From positions 1 through 30,582 of the forward strand of contig JBAVAR010000005.1 in NCBI GenBank assembly GCA_049585815.1: a stretch of 30,582 nt of DNA. The letters run 5' to 3'. The DNA is from DATLSM01 sp049585815 (lineage in GTDB: Bacteria; Actinomycetota; Thermoleophilia; Solirubrobacterales; 70-9). A program made the translations under genes and the position numbers. Position 1 is the stretch's first letter; every line of letters starts with the position of its first letter. Of the stretch, positions 7,512-15,330 are shown piece by piece. The notes below the pieces were generated by a model, which had not been told where the DNA came from, did not search any database, and saw nothing but the letters and a program-made list of their open reading frames with translations.

Positions 7512-8324
7512 ATGCAAGCAACCGCGACACCGACGATCGCAGTCCTCCACCGCACCGAGCGCACCACCCGCGACCGCGAGCTTCTCCGCTACGTCGGGCG
7601 CCACGGCGCCGTCTCGATCGAGCACGCGATGGCGGCGCTCGGCGCCGGTCGCACCGCCACCTACCGCCGCGTCGCCGCCTGCATCGAACGCGGCCTGCTG
7701 GAGCGCCTGGAGCTTCTGCGCTTCGAGCCTGCTCTTCTGCGCGCAACCCGCGATGGCCTGCGCTACGCCGGCCTCGCCCTGCCGGTAGCCGTCGTCTCCC
7801 CCGGTTCGGTCGAGCACTGGCTGCGCTGCGCCACGGTCGCGCAGCTTCTCGCCGCCGAGTTCGGCGAAGAGCGCCTATTGACCGAGCGCGAGCTGCGGGC
7901 GGCGGAGCGGATCGAGGAGCGCCCGCTCGCCTCCGCTCGTCTCGGAGAGCGGGCGCTGCACCGCCCCGACCTCGCCGTGATGAGGACCGCCGAGGGCCCT
8001 GGCGTCACGCCGAGCGCCAATGGCCTTGCCCGCCCCGAGCATCCCCGGACGCGGGAGCGGGGGCGCGAGATCGTCGGTGATGGGGAGCGCGCCCCCGCGG
8101 GAGCGGAGGAGATGCGCCTGATGATTATCGCCATCGAGGTCGAGTTGACCCCGAAGGCACCAAGAAGGCTGGAGCAGATCGTCCGCGCCTGGCGGCGGGC
8201 GAGCTGGGTCACAGAGGTCCGCTACTACTGCGCCCCGGGGACGACCCAGCGAGCGGTGCAGCGAGCCGTCGCCAAGACCCACTCTGAGGAGAAGGTCCGC
8301 ATTCTGGAGGCGCCGCCGCGATGA
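7512..8324 (+). CDS. Replication-relaxation family protein
   Basis: A 270-aa protein from ATG 7512. Residues ~20-90 form a winged-helix region (RDRELLRYVGRHGAVSIEHAMAALG, then ATYRRVAACIERGLLERLE). The C-terminal half has HRPDLAVM and IAIEVELTPKAPRRLEQIVRAW, the RPD...ExE-K arrangement typical of proteins named replication-relaxation (Replic_Relax) in actinobacterial plasmids and integrative elements, resembling a PD-(D/E)xK nuclease-like core. Its stop overlaps the ATG of the TraD-like gene (ATGA), so the pair forms one transfer operon. It probably binds or processes the element's DNA for transfer, but its biochemical role is poorly defined. The linker at residues ~165-200 is variable and Arg/Gly-rich. 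Confidence 0.75.
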   Translation: MQATATPTIAVLHRTERTTRDRELLRYVGRHGAVSIEHAMAALGAGRTATYRRVAACIERGLLERLELLRFEPALLRATRDGLRYAGLALPVAVVSPGSVEHWLRCATVAQLLAAEFGEERLLTERELRAAERIEERPLASARLGERALHRPDLAVMRTAEGPGVTPSANGLARPEHPRTRERGREIVGDGERAPAGAEEMRLMIIAIEVELTPKAPRRLEQIVRAWRRASWVTEVRYYCAPGTTQRAVQRAVAKTHSEEKVRILEAPPR

Positions 8325-9937
8325 CCCGGGGGCAGGGCAACGTCGCGCTCGCGATCGGCGCCCACCTCTGGGCGATCGCCATGCCGCTGTTGATCGGCGT
8401 CGCCCTCGGCGCGATCGTCCTCGTGGTTCTCCGCCGCCGCGGGTTGCGCTGGACCTGGGCGCTGTGGGGCGCTCCCATCGCCTACCTCGTCTGGTTCATC
8501 GACTGGCACGTCGGTCTCCTCCTCGCCTTCGCCACCATCGCCGCCGTCTGGTTTGGCGCCCGCGATCACGCCGAGGTCGTGCAGCGCGGCGGCGAGGAGG
8601 CGCGGGCCGTGCGCGACACGCTCGGCCCGCTGCGCTGGGCGATCCTGCGCTTGCGCGGGGCCAGGGTCCGCGAAGCGCCGGTCAAGGACGGACGGCTGGC
8701 GATCGGGGTGACCAGAAGCGGCGCGATCTGCCGCGTCCCGATCGGCGTCGCCCGCGGCGTCCATTGCCTGATCGCCGGCGCCACCGGCTCGGGCAAGACG
8801 GTCAGCGCATCGGCGTTTCTCGAGGCCTACGTGGCGGGCGGTTTCGGAGCGCTCAACGTCGATCCCAAGGGGGATGAGGCTATGCGCGAGCGGGCCCGGG
8901 CTGCGGCCGAACGTGCCGGCGTCGCCTTCCACGAATGGAATCCCACCGGCCCCTGCGTCTACAACCCCCTGGCCAGGGGAGGCCCAACCGAGATCGCCGA
9001 CAAGGCTTTGTCGGCTCATTCCTGGTCTGAGCCCCACTACGAGCTGGCGACTCAGCGCCTGCTGGGACACGTCCTGGCGACGATGCAGGCGGCGGGCCTG
9101 TGGCCGCCGAGCCTCTCTGCGGTCGTCGCCCACATGGACCCCGAGCGCCTCGACGCCCTCGCCTCCAAGGTCGGCGGCGAGGTTGCCGAGCGCGTTCATG
9201 CCTACGTGGACGGGATGTCGCAGCGCGCCAAGGCCGACCTCGGCGGCGGGCGGGACCGCCTCGCGGTCCTCGCCGACTCCGAGTTGGGGCGCTGGCTCGA
9301 TCCTGCACATGGCGACGGCGAGGCGATTGACCTCGCCGTCGCCTTCGCCGCAGGCGATGTCGTCTACTTCAACCTCGACGCCGACCGCTATCCCGCTGCC
9401 GCCAAGCTGATCGCCTCCGCGCTTATCGTCGACCTGGTCGGCCTCGCAGCGGAAATGCAGGGACGCGGGCCGGGCGGGTTGGTGGTGATCGACGAGTTCG
9501 CCGCGATCGCCCCCGAGAAGGTCTCCCGTCTCTTTGCCCGCGCTCGCTCGGCTCAACTCAGCATCGCGCTTCTGACCCAGAGCCTCGCCGACATGCGCGC
9601 TGCTCGTCCCGACGACCCATCCGACACCCTCACCGAGCAGGTCCTCGCCAACGTCGAGTTCATCATCGCCCACCGAATCGGCGACCCAGACTCCGCCGAG
9701 CGCTTCGCGCGGATGGGCGGGACGGTCCCTGCATGGTCTATGACGCAGCGGGTCGACGCCAGCGGCATGGCCCTTCCCAATGGCGAAGGGACGCGGACCC
9801 GCCAGCGCGACTTCCTCGTCTTGCCCGACCAGTTCAAGCGCCTTGCGGTCGGCCAGGCGGTGGTGATCGACCCCTCCGTCAGGCCGATGGCGCAGATCGT
9901 TCGGATCTGGCCGCCTGGCGGCGGGAGGAAGGGTTGA
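8321..9937 (+). CDS. TraD/TraG/VirD4-type conjugative coupling ATPase
   Basis: A 538-aa protein. Hydrophobic segments at ~10-37 and ~46-76 anchor it in the inner membrane. The cytoplasmic motor has a Walker A GATGSGKT (153-160), a DPKGD motif at ~181-185 and a Walker B GLVVIDEFAAI (386-396), followed by the RSAQLSIALLTQSLADM motor motif. These are hallmarks of type IV coupling proteins that deliver relaxase-bound DNA to a conjugation channel. The length is usual for compact actinobacterial versions. It is coupled to the replication-relaxation gene by ATGA. No VirB4, VirB6 or classical relaxase is visible in the window, so the element either carries them further left or uses another element's channel. 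Confidence 0.9.
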   Translation: MTRGQGNVALAIGAHLWAIAMPLLIGVALGAIVLVVLRRRGLRWTWALWGAPIAYLVWFIDWHVGLLLAFATIAAVWFGARDHAEVVQRGGEEARAVRDTLGPLRWAILRLRGARVREAPVKDGRLAIGVTRSGAICRVPIGVARGVHCLIAGATGSGKTVSASAFLEAYVAGGFGALNVDPKGDEAMRERARAAAERAGVAFHEWNPTGPCVYNPLARGGPTEIADKALSAHSWSEPHYELATQRLLGHVLATMQAAGLWPPSLSAVVAHMDPERLDALASKVGGEVAERVHAYVDGMSQRAKADLGGGRDRLAVLADSELGRWLDPAHGDGEAIDLAVAFAAGDVVYFNLDADRYPAAAKLIASALIVDLVGLAAEMQGRGPGGLVVIDEFAAIAPEKVSRLFARARSAQLSIALLTQSLADMRAARPDDPSDTLTEQVLANVEFIIAHRIGDPDSAERFARMGGTVPAWSMTQRVDASGMALPNGEGTRTRQRDFLVLPDQFKRLAVGQAVVIDPSVRPMAQIVRIWPPGGGRKG

Positions 9938-10533
9938 CCGTCGATGCCAACGCAAACCCCAGATAGCCCAACAGGCCCAGCAAGGAGTCTCAAGAGACAA
10001 CGCTCAAGTCAGAGGCGCCAGCACGCAAACCCTCTTCTGAAGGATCGACCCCAGCGTTTCTCACAGAGCATCCTCAACCCCAACCTCGACCCCCGACACA
10101 TTGTGCATTGGGTGAGAATGCCCCGATGAGACCGCGCGGATTCCGCCCGGGGTCCCGTCCAGCCTGCCCACCTACTCGCAGGTGTGGTGGGCAGGCTGGA
10201 CGGGAGATTCGGCGGCACCGAAGTGGGGGTGCTTCGACAGTGTGGTGGACATGAGGTTTGAGATGGCACCGACGGGCACGAAGCGCACTGCGTCAGAACC
10301 GCAGGAGGGGGCGGGGTGCCCCGAGGTAGGCCGATGAAGCCCACAGGGGGAGAGCCAGCGCGCGCCGTGGCCTTGAGGACAGGATGGCAACAGCGGCACA
10401 GGAAACAGCGCGCGTGCAGAGCCGCGATCTGCTCGCCCCCCTGCGGGCGCGGCTTGGGCCAGTGGAACGGGTGAAGATGAAGGTGCGACTCCAGACAACC
10501 GCGCCGTCACGCAGCGCGCTCGGCGATGCCCAC
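9938..10533. other. Gene-poor, repeat-rich interval between coupling protein and integrase
   Basis: About 600 bp between two convergent genes. It holds a GTCTC-AA-GAGAC hairpin (9987-9998), a GCATT...AATGC hairpin in the segment around 10105-10125, and a perfect 20-bp stem-loop (10153-10205). Open frames here are short, lack known motifs and mostly overlap antisense frames. The position beside the coupling gene and the density of inverted repeats fit an origin of transfer, but no nic consensus is recognised. Confidence 0.35.
10153..10205. repeat. Perfect 20-bp inverted repeat with 13-nt loop
   Basis: Arm 10153-10172 is the exact reverse complement of arm 10186-10205, and both are GC-rich. 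The loop 10173-10185 can extend pairing through a smaller CACCT/AGGTG alternative. No U-run follows on either strand, so it is not a typical rho-independent terminator. It may be part of oriT, a structured RNA, or a bidirectional stop between the converging coupling and integrase genes. Confidence 0.7.
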
Positions 10534-12030
10534 CTACGCAGCGCCGCCCGCTGCCTGGAGGCGATCCTCGCCCGCCGGGGCGCTCAGCACACCTACACCG
10601 TCAGCGTCGGGGAAGGGGATCGCGGCAACGCCGAGCACATTCCCGCGCTTTCGCGCCTGCAATCCGAGGTCGGCGCCGTAGGCAAGCACGCGAACCCGCT
10701 CTGAGGCCGGCACTCGCTTGCCCCGCCCCGCCGGTCGCACCACGACCGCGCCGAGCAGGCTGCGCAGGAGAGCGTTTTTCTCAGAGGCGCTCAGCTCCTC
10801 CCAGACCTCGGCGCCGCTTTCCACCCCCGGCAGGACGGGGCGGCGGGCCAGCTCGGCGTGCAGGGTGTCCTTTGCGGCCTCGATCGCCTCCTTGCGCTTG
10901 CGGGCGCCGGCGGCGAACGCCTCGGCCCCCACCTCGGCGGCGCTGACCGCATCGAGGTAGGCGTCAAGCTCGGCCTGCGCCGCTGTGACCGCCGCCTGAG
11001 CCGTGGCGATCTGATCGCCCTCTGAGGCCTCCACGCGCAGACGGGCCAGCTCAGCGAGAGCGATCGGCTCCACGTAGGACTCCAGGCGAGCGGCCATGAT
11101 CGCCGCCGGTGCTGGACAGCGCCGGCCGGAGTGCTGGGTCGGGCACAGGTATGCGGGGCCGCCGTTGGAGGAGCCCCGCGACATCGCGTGCCCGCAGGAG
11201 GCGCAGCGCACCAGGCCGGCCAGAAGCGAGGGGCCTTTGCCGCGGCGGGCGGGGCGCACCCCGTCGGCGAGCTTTCGCTGCACCGCGTCGAAGGTCTGCT
11301 CGTCGATCAGCGGCGGGTGAGCCGTCGCGTTGACGTGCTCCCCCACCCGTAACTCCCCGAGGTAGACGCGGTTGGCGAGCAGCTGGCGCACGCCGCTGGG
11401 GGTCATCTTGAGCTGATTGGCGATCTGGCGAATCGACGTTCCGGCGAGGAAGGCGGCGAAGGCCTCGCGGACCTCATCGTCATGACCGTCGGGAGCGAGG
11501 TGGCGATCGGCGCCCTTGCGGTAGCCGCGCGGGGTCTGGCGACGCTGCCAGACGCCCGCCATCGTTGCCTGGTAGCGCAACTCGGCGAAGCGTTCGGCGT
11601 GGCGCTCGCGCTCGGCGGTGTTGATTCCCATCAGCAGGTTCCGCACCAATCGCCCGTCCGCCGTTGCACCGCTGTCGCTGTCGATGCCCTCGCGGATCGA
11701 GACGACCTCTCCGCCCGCCGCTTCGATCCGCTCCCAGGCCAGAAGCTCCTCCTTGATGTTTCGCCCGAAGCGCGAGAGGTAGGCGACGACGATGCCCGCA
11801 TAGCGGCCCGACTCGACGCCCTCGATCGCCCGCGACATCGCCGGGCGCTGGTCGAGCGGCAGGTGGCTCTTGACGTCGAGCTCAGCCTCCAGCAGCTCGA
11901 CCTTGACCTGCTGGCGCCTTGCCCACTCGCGGATCGCCTGCGCCTGGTCCTCGGCGGAGTGGAACTCCTCGGAGTCGGCCTTGCGCTTGCCCATGTGGCT
12001 GACGCGGACCACGCCGGCGTAGGTCTTCAT
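10534..12030 (-). CDS. Large serine recombinase (integrase of the element)
   Basis: A 498-aa protein from ATG 12030, with AGGAAA as ribosome site about 8 nt upstream. Residues 1-150 are the resolvase catalytic domain: nucleophile S11 in VRVSHMGKR, then YLSRFGRNIKEELLAWERIEAAG and DGRLVRNLLMGINTAERE. The recombinase domain follows (TPRGYRKGAD, IRQIANQLKMTPSGVRQLLANRVYLGELRVG). A zinc ribbon CASCGHAM...YLCPTQHSGRRCPAP and a coiled-coil-like helical stretch (AQAAVTAAQAELDAYLDAVSAAE) come next. These are the usual large serine integrase domains, which recombine short attP/attB sites without a replicative step. Its start lies about 60 bp from a truncated host gene, marking the junction. The stop is TAG at 10534. 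Confidence 0.93.
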   Translation of the reverse strand: MKTYAGVVRVSHMGKRKADSEEFHSAEDQAQAIREWARRQQVKVELLEAELDVKSHLPLDQRPAMSRAIEGVESGRYAGIVVAYLSRFGRNIKEELLAWERIEAAGGEVVSIREGIDSDSGATADGRLVRNLLMGINTAERERHAERFAELRYQATMAGVWQRRQTPRGYRKGADRHLAPDGHDDEVREAFAAFLAGTSIRQIANQLKMTPSGVRQLLANRVYLGELRVGEHVNATAHPPLIDEQTFDAVQRKLADGVRPARRGKGPSLLAGLVRCASCGHAMSRGSSNGGPAYLCPTQHSGRRCPAPAAIMAARLESYVEPIALAELARLRVEASEGDQIATAQAAVTAAQAELDAYLDAVSAAEVGAEAFAAGARKRKEAIEAAKDTLHAELARRPVLPGVESGAEVWEELSASEKNALLRSLLGAVVVRPAGRGKRVPASERVRVLAYGADLGLQARKRGNVLGVAAIPFPDADGVGVLSAPAGEDRLQAAGGAA

Positions 12031-12091
12031 CGGCGGGTTTCCTGACTTTGGAGCGGCATGTTTGGCTATTATTGCATAAACGTAAGCCGTA
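12031..12091. other. Element/chromosome attachment junction (attL or attR)
   Basis: Reading leftward, host cupin codons for Y-P-Y-H-Y run to 12089 and then change to the AT-rich TTACGTTTATGCAATAATAG before the integrase start. The cupin motif should continue H-x-E there, so the crossover is near 12088-12091. The half-site length suits serine integrase attachment sites of about 40-50 bp. The AT-rich patch could also hold the integrase promoter, although host transcription of the hydrolase-cupin operon would also enter the integrase gene. Confidence 0.7.
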
Positions 12092-12244
12092 GTGGTAGGG
12101 GTAGGCGGCTTCGCCAGGTCCTACCTCCCAGAGGCTGGCGCCGAGCAGCTCGCTTCCCAGTTCAGAGCCGATGCGAGCCCGCCGCGAGCGGAAGCCCGGT
12201 GGAGCATCCCGATCTTCAAAATTGCCCTCAAGGATATTGGCCAC
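12089..12244 (-). pseudogene. 5' fragment of a cupin-domain gene, interrupted by integration
   Basis: From GTG 12244 about 52 codons read VANILEGNFE..., RRARIGSELGSELLGASLWEVGPGEAAYPYHY, a clear start of a small actinobacterial cupin (RxARIGxxLGxxxLGxSLWEVxPGxxxxPYHYH). The conserved cupin motif G(X)5HXH(X)3-4E stops after its first His, where the reading changes to LRLCNNSQTC. That frame continues into the integrase region and stops at 11882, so a fused 120-aa peptide could be made but would lack the cupin barrel. The gene follows the alpha/beta hydrolase by 28 bp on the same strand, an operon of two small metabolic genes. No 3' part is found in the window. Confidence 0.8.
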
Positions 12245-12272
12245 GGCGCAAGCCTAGCCCGAGGCGCCCTGC

Positions 12273-13127
12273 TCAGGCCGAAGTCTTCCGGTTGCGAGCG
12301 AGAAACTCAACCAGCAGCCGCTCGACCGTCTCCGGGGCATCGGCGAAGGGCCAATGTCCACTGTCGGGCAGCACATGTACCTCGGCCGATGGGAAGGCTT
12401 CGCGCTGGCGCTCCGCATATCTGGAGGGCAGGTAGACGTCGTGCTCTCCCCAGATGACCAACGCCGGGATGTCGCGCGGTGCCATGCGTGCTGCGAACTC
12501 GGCCCCGGCCGCCCCGATATTGTCGGTGGCCCGGTAGAGCTTCAGCACGGCGCGGCGGGTGCGACGGTCATATTGGTCATACATCCGTTCGATGAAGGGA
12601 CGGGGCAGACCCTGCGGCTCGCCGCGCTCGATCAGGACGCGGAAGGACCCGCGGGTGGCGCCCGCCTGGAAGATCTCGCCGAGCAGCGGGGTGCGCCAGA
12701 TCCGCGCCACTCCGTGCCACCGGTAGCCCGGCATCACCCCGATGTCGATCAGGGTGACGCTGGCAAGCGAGTCGGGGTGATCGAGCGCCCAGGCCATCCC
12801 GATCGGGCCGCCGAAGTCGTGGATGATGAGATGGGCGCGATCGATTCCAAGGCAGCGCATTACCTCCCCGAGGAAGACGGCGTATCCCGGCACCGAGTGC
12901 TCGAAGCCCCTCGGCGCCGCGGTCTCGCCGAAGTCGGGCAGGTCAAAGGCGACCGCGCGCAGGCCGCCACTGCCAAGTGCGCCAACCAGCTCGACCCAGT
13001 CATCCGCCGAACCCGGGTTACCGTGGACGAAGACCGCCGCCTCCCTGTCCTCCGAGTCTCCCGCCTGGACAAGCCGGGTCTGCACTCCGTTGACGGTGAG
13101 CCGGCTCCGCTGCACGACAACACTCAT
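12273..13127 (-). CDS. Alpha/beta hydrolase with Asp nucleophile (dehalogenase/epoxide hydrolase type)
   Basis: A 284-aa protein. The oxyanion motif HGNPGS (35-40) is followed by the nucleophile elbow IIHDFGG with D104 in place of Ser, then the acid D230 (WGEHDVYLP) and H258 (SGHWPF). The H-D-x-G-G elbow is typical of haloalkane dehalogenases, haloacetate dehalogenases and epoxide hydrolases, which act through an alkyl-enzyme ester. Residues ~130-215 form a cap domain. It most likely hydrolyses an epoxide or C-halogen bond, but the substrate cannot be read from sequence. It begins the operon whose second gene, the cupin, was interrupted by the mobile element. The start ATG 13127 lacks a strong ribosome site. 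Confidence 0.85.
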   Translation of the reverse strand: MSVVVQRSRLTVNGVQTRLVQAGDSEDREAAVFVHGNPGSADDWVELVGALGSGGLRAVAFDLPDFGETAAPRGFEHSVPGYAVFLGEVMRCLGIDRAHLIIHDFGGPIGMAWALDHPDSLASVTLIDIGVMPGYRWHGVARIWRTPLLGEIFQAGATRGSFRVLIERGEPQGLPRPFIERMYDQYDRRTRRAVLKLYRATDNIGAAGAEFAARMAPRDIPALVIWGEHDVYLPSRYAERQREAFPSAEVHVLPDSGHWPFADAPETVERLLVEFLARNRKTSA

Positions 13128-13591
13128 GCCGCCCGCCTACACGGCCCGATTCGACGGGTCGCCCGATGGGATGAGTGGCCAAACCTCATCGATGAAGAGA
13201 GCGGGAAGGGCTGGGCATCGGAGCTCAGGCTATGTGAGGCCCGGCAGCTGGCGATTGGACGCGAAGCGGTCACCTCTTGACACCCTCCCGGCGACCGGTC
13301 CGGGCTCTGCTCGAGGTTCACGCTCGACCCAACCGATGAGGTGGTCGGCGAGGCCAGGGCTGGCCAGGCGGCGCCGGCCTCGGTGCCGCGCTCGGCGAGC
13401 CCCGGGCGAGGGTGGGAAAGCTCGAGGCGTTCCTGGCATGGCGGGCTCGGGCTGGCGCTATCCTGGTCTGACGCACTGCGCCCGTTCCCACAGGCTGGCG
13501 CTGGCCTGATTCTTCAGACGAGATAAATCGGACAGGCCCTCCGGCGCCAGCCTCCATAGGGGGCCGGCGCTCAAATCAGGAGGTGATTCTG
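13128..13591. other. Intergenic region between divergent genes, nothing clear
   Basis: About 460 bp between the hydrolase and the DUF2188-like gene. Open frames on both strands have no recognisable motifs and no ribosome sites. A TATCCT box at 13459-13464 could be a -10 for the downstream gene, with weak support. The only firm element is the AGGAGG ribosome site at its right end. Confidence 0.4.
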
Positions 13592-13888
13592 ATGACCGAT
13601 TTTGTCGTAGTGCCCAACACGTTCTCCGGTTGGGACGTCATGCACGGCGAAGACCCGATCGCGATGAGCAACCATCCCGACCAGCGATCGGCGATGGCCG
13701 CAGCACGGATCTTCCTTGCCGAGGAGCACCAGCGGGGCACGGTTCGCCTCGACACCGTGCATCCACACGGCATCGATGACCCCGCCACCGGGGTCCGCAG
13801 TGCCTTCATCTTCTTGTTTGCACTGTTGCTGAGCGCTGCACTGATCCTGGTCGCCTTCTCCCTGGCGAGCGCGGCGAGCGGCCTCTGA
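13592..13888 (+). CDS. DUF2188-like protein with C-terminal membrane helix
   Basis: A 98-aa protein. ATG 13592 is set by a perfect AGGAGG (13578-13583) 8 nt upstream, which rules out GTG 13583. Residues 1-60 (VVVPNTFSGWDVMHGEDPIAMSNHPDQRSAMAAARIFLAEE...GTVRLDTVHPHG) resemble the small DUF2188 fold: V-x-P..GW-V, a helix with repeated Ala, then a final strand. Residues ~68-97 form one strongly hydrophobic helix (FIFLFALLLSAALILVAFSL), so the domain is tethered to the membrane, probably facing the cytoplasm. The family's role is unknown. A GC-rich hairpin (GCGAGC 13874-13879 / GCTCGC 13892-13897) overlaps its stop and could end transcription. Confidence 0.65.
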   Translation: MTDFVVVPNTFSGWDVMHGEDPIAMSNHPDQRSAMAAARIFLAEEHQRGTVRLDTVHPHGIDDPATGVRSAFIFLFALLLSAALILVAFSLASAASGL

Positions 13889-14104
13889 GAGGCTCGCCCC
13901 CCGATGCGATTCGGGCCGGCTGCTCGCTTTTGCGGCGGCCGGGCGCGATCTGCTGCGGTGCTCAAATCCCGGCCAGGATGGGTGAGTCGCTCGAGGTCCT
14001 AGGGCTTGGCGAAGCAAGAAAAGAGACTCTGGCCTCAGCGGGCACCCGCGCTCGGTCGGCGAGCAGGCGCAAACGCTGCCGGGCGGTGAGGGTCTCGCGG
14101 GGGC

Positions 14105-15013
14105 TCAGCCCGGCGCCGAGGCATCGAGCTGAGCGGCGACGCGCCATCCCCGCCGCGTCGTGATGGCGGCCAGCGTTCCCGCCGCCACCATCACGATCAC
14201 CTGCAGGAGGAGGGAGGCGGTCACGCTCAGCACTCCCAGCGGTCCGTTCGATGCGGCGGCGAGGTGGGGTGCCTGCAGCGGTAGCGCGATCGCGTAGGCC
14301 GCGGTCGCCAGCGTGATCACCGCCATCGCCGCGCTGAGGAGCGTGCCGCCGGCGAGCGCGGCGAGCAGCCGCCACGGCGCGAGCGGTACGGCGAAGAGGG
14401 CGGCGCGGGAGGCGAGGACGCAGACTGCAGCGCACGCCAGGCCGGCAATTCCCCAAGCGATGAAGGCAACGCCTCCGAGCCCGACCGAAGCATGGGAGCG
14501 GGCGAGCAGCGCCAGCGCCGCGGTGAGGCCGGCGAAGAGCACAAGTGAAAGCGCGGGCAGGCCGAGTAGCGCTCGCAGGCTGCCTCGGCGCCTGGCCTCG
14601 GCGAGCGCGGCCGCGATCAATGGCGATGCCCCCAGGGCGACCGTGGCTGAGGCGACGAGGGCCGCCACCAGGATCGCCAGGTGAGCGCCGCCCAGGAGGG
14701 GGTGGGCGTGCGCGGCCGCACGGAAGGCGGTTTCCTCGGTGGTCTTGTAGAAGCCGAAACCCGCCGCGGCGAAGAGGACCCAACAGGCGAGCACGCCACT
14801 GAGGCTCGCACGGACGCGATCGGAGGGGCCGATCAGGCCGGCCGCGGCGGTTGGCGGGCGCAGGTGGGCGGCGAGCGCACCGCGCAGGAGGTCGATTGCC
14901 GCCGGCGCTCGCGCGGGCTCCTCGTCCACCAGTGAGCGCATCTCCTCGCCGTAGCGGCGTCGGAAGGCCAGCGGGTAGAGGGAGAGCGCGATCTGACAGA
15001 GGCGGCGGCTCAC
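14105..15013 (-). CDS. Multi-pass membrane protein coupled to a PadR regulator
   Basis: A 302-aa protein. The N-terminus carries LYPLAFRRRYGEEMRSLVDEE, a motif common in membrane proteins encoded next to PadR regulators in actinobacteria. About six hydrophobic segments rich in Ala/Leu/Val follow, from residue ~70 to the end. The ATG at 15013 overlaps the PadR stop (ATGA), so the two are co-translated. No transport or enzyme motif is seen. PadR/YGEEM pairs often relate to membrane or drug stress, but the activity is not known. Confidence 0.7.
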   Translation of the reverse strand: MSRRLCQIALSLYPLAFRRRYGEEMRSLVDEEPARAPAAIDLLRGALAAHLRPPTAAAGLIGPSDRVRASLSGVLACWVLFAAAGFGFYKTTEETAFRAAAHAHPLLGGAHLAILVAALVASATVALGASPLIAAALAEARRRGSLRALLGLPALSLVLFAGLTAALALLARSHASVGLGGVAFIAWGIAGLACAAVCVLASRAALFAVPLAPWRLLAALAGGTLLSAAMAVITLATAAYAIALPLQAPHLAAASNGPLGVLSVTASLLLQVIVMVAAGTLAAITTRRGWRVAAQLDASAPG

Positions 15014-15330
15014 CGCAGTCCCTCGGCGAGGCGCAGGCGGGCGAGGCCGCTGGAGGCGATCTGCTCGATCGCGCGCAGCTCCTCCTCGAGTGCGGTGCCA
15101 CCGGCAGCGGTCAGGCGGTAGGGCCGACGGCGCTCCTCCGCGGGCAGCGCTTCGATCAGTCCCCGGCCCTCGAGCCGCGACAGCGCTCCGTAGAGCGTGC
15201 CCGGGCCGAGCCGCACGCCGGCGAGCTCGGCCACGTCACGGGTGATCGCGTAGCCGTGCTTGGGACCGTCGGCGAGGCTGGTCAGGACGAGGAGGCTGGG
15301 ATCAGTAGATCGCTGTCCGATAGATCGCAC
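15010..15330 (-). CDS. PadR-family transcriptional regulator
   Basis: A 106-aa protein from GTG 15330. The winged helix is clear: LLVLTSLADGPKHGYAITRDVAELAGVRLGPGTLYGALSRLEGRGLIEALPAEERRRPYRLTAAGG. The G-x-L-Y-x-x-L-x-R-L-x-x-x-G-L-I recognition helix and the RRPYRLT wing are diagnostic. The short C-terminal helix is the dimerisation part of short PadR proteins. It probably represses its own operon: a promoter and palindrome overlap its start codon. The downstream membrane protein is the likely output. Confidence 0.9.
   Translation of the reverse strand: MRSIGQRSTDPSLLVLTSLADGPKHGYAITRDVAELAGVRLGPGTLYGALSRLEGRGLIEALPAEERRRPYRLTAAGGTALEEELRAIEQIASSGLARLRLAEGLR

Noticed and set aside
8225..10000. 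A 591-codon open frame antisense to the coupling ATPase
   Set aside because: It is the complement of a strongly supported TraD-type gene with Walker motifs. Its translation is His/Asp/Gly/Arg-rich with no motifs, as expected for an antisense frame in high-GC DNA.
9944..10129. A 61-codon frame just after the coupling gene
   Set aside because: No ribosome site, no motif and an atypical Gln/Arg/Pro-rich composition; it sits in the repeat-rich interval.
10384..10704. A 106-codon frame on the plus strand with a possible GAGG ribosome site
   Set aside because: Its second half lies antisense to the integrase C-terminus and it shows no family motif. I could not support it beyond the ribosome site.
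12354..13280. A 308-codon plus-strand frame
   Set aside because: Antisense to the alpha/beta hydrolase, whose catalytic residues are clear.
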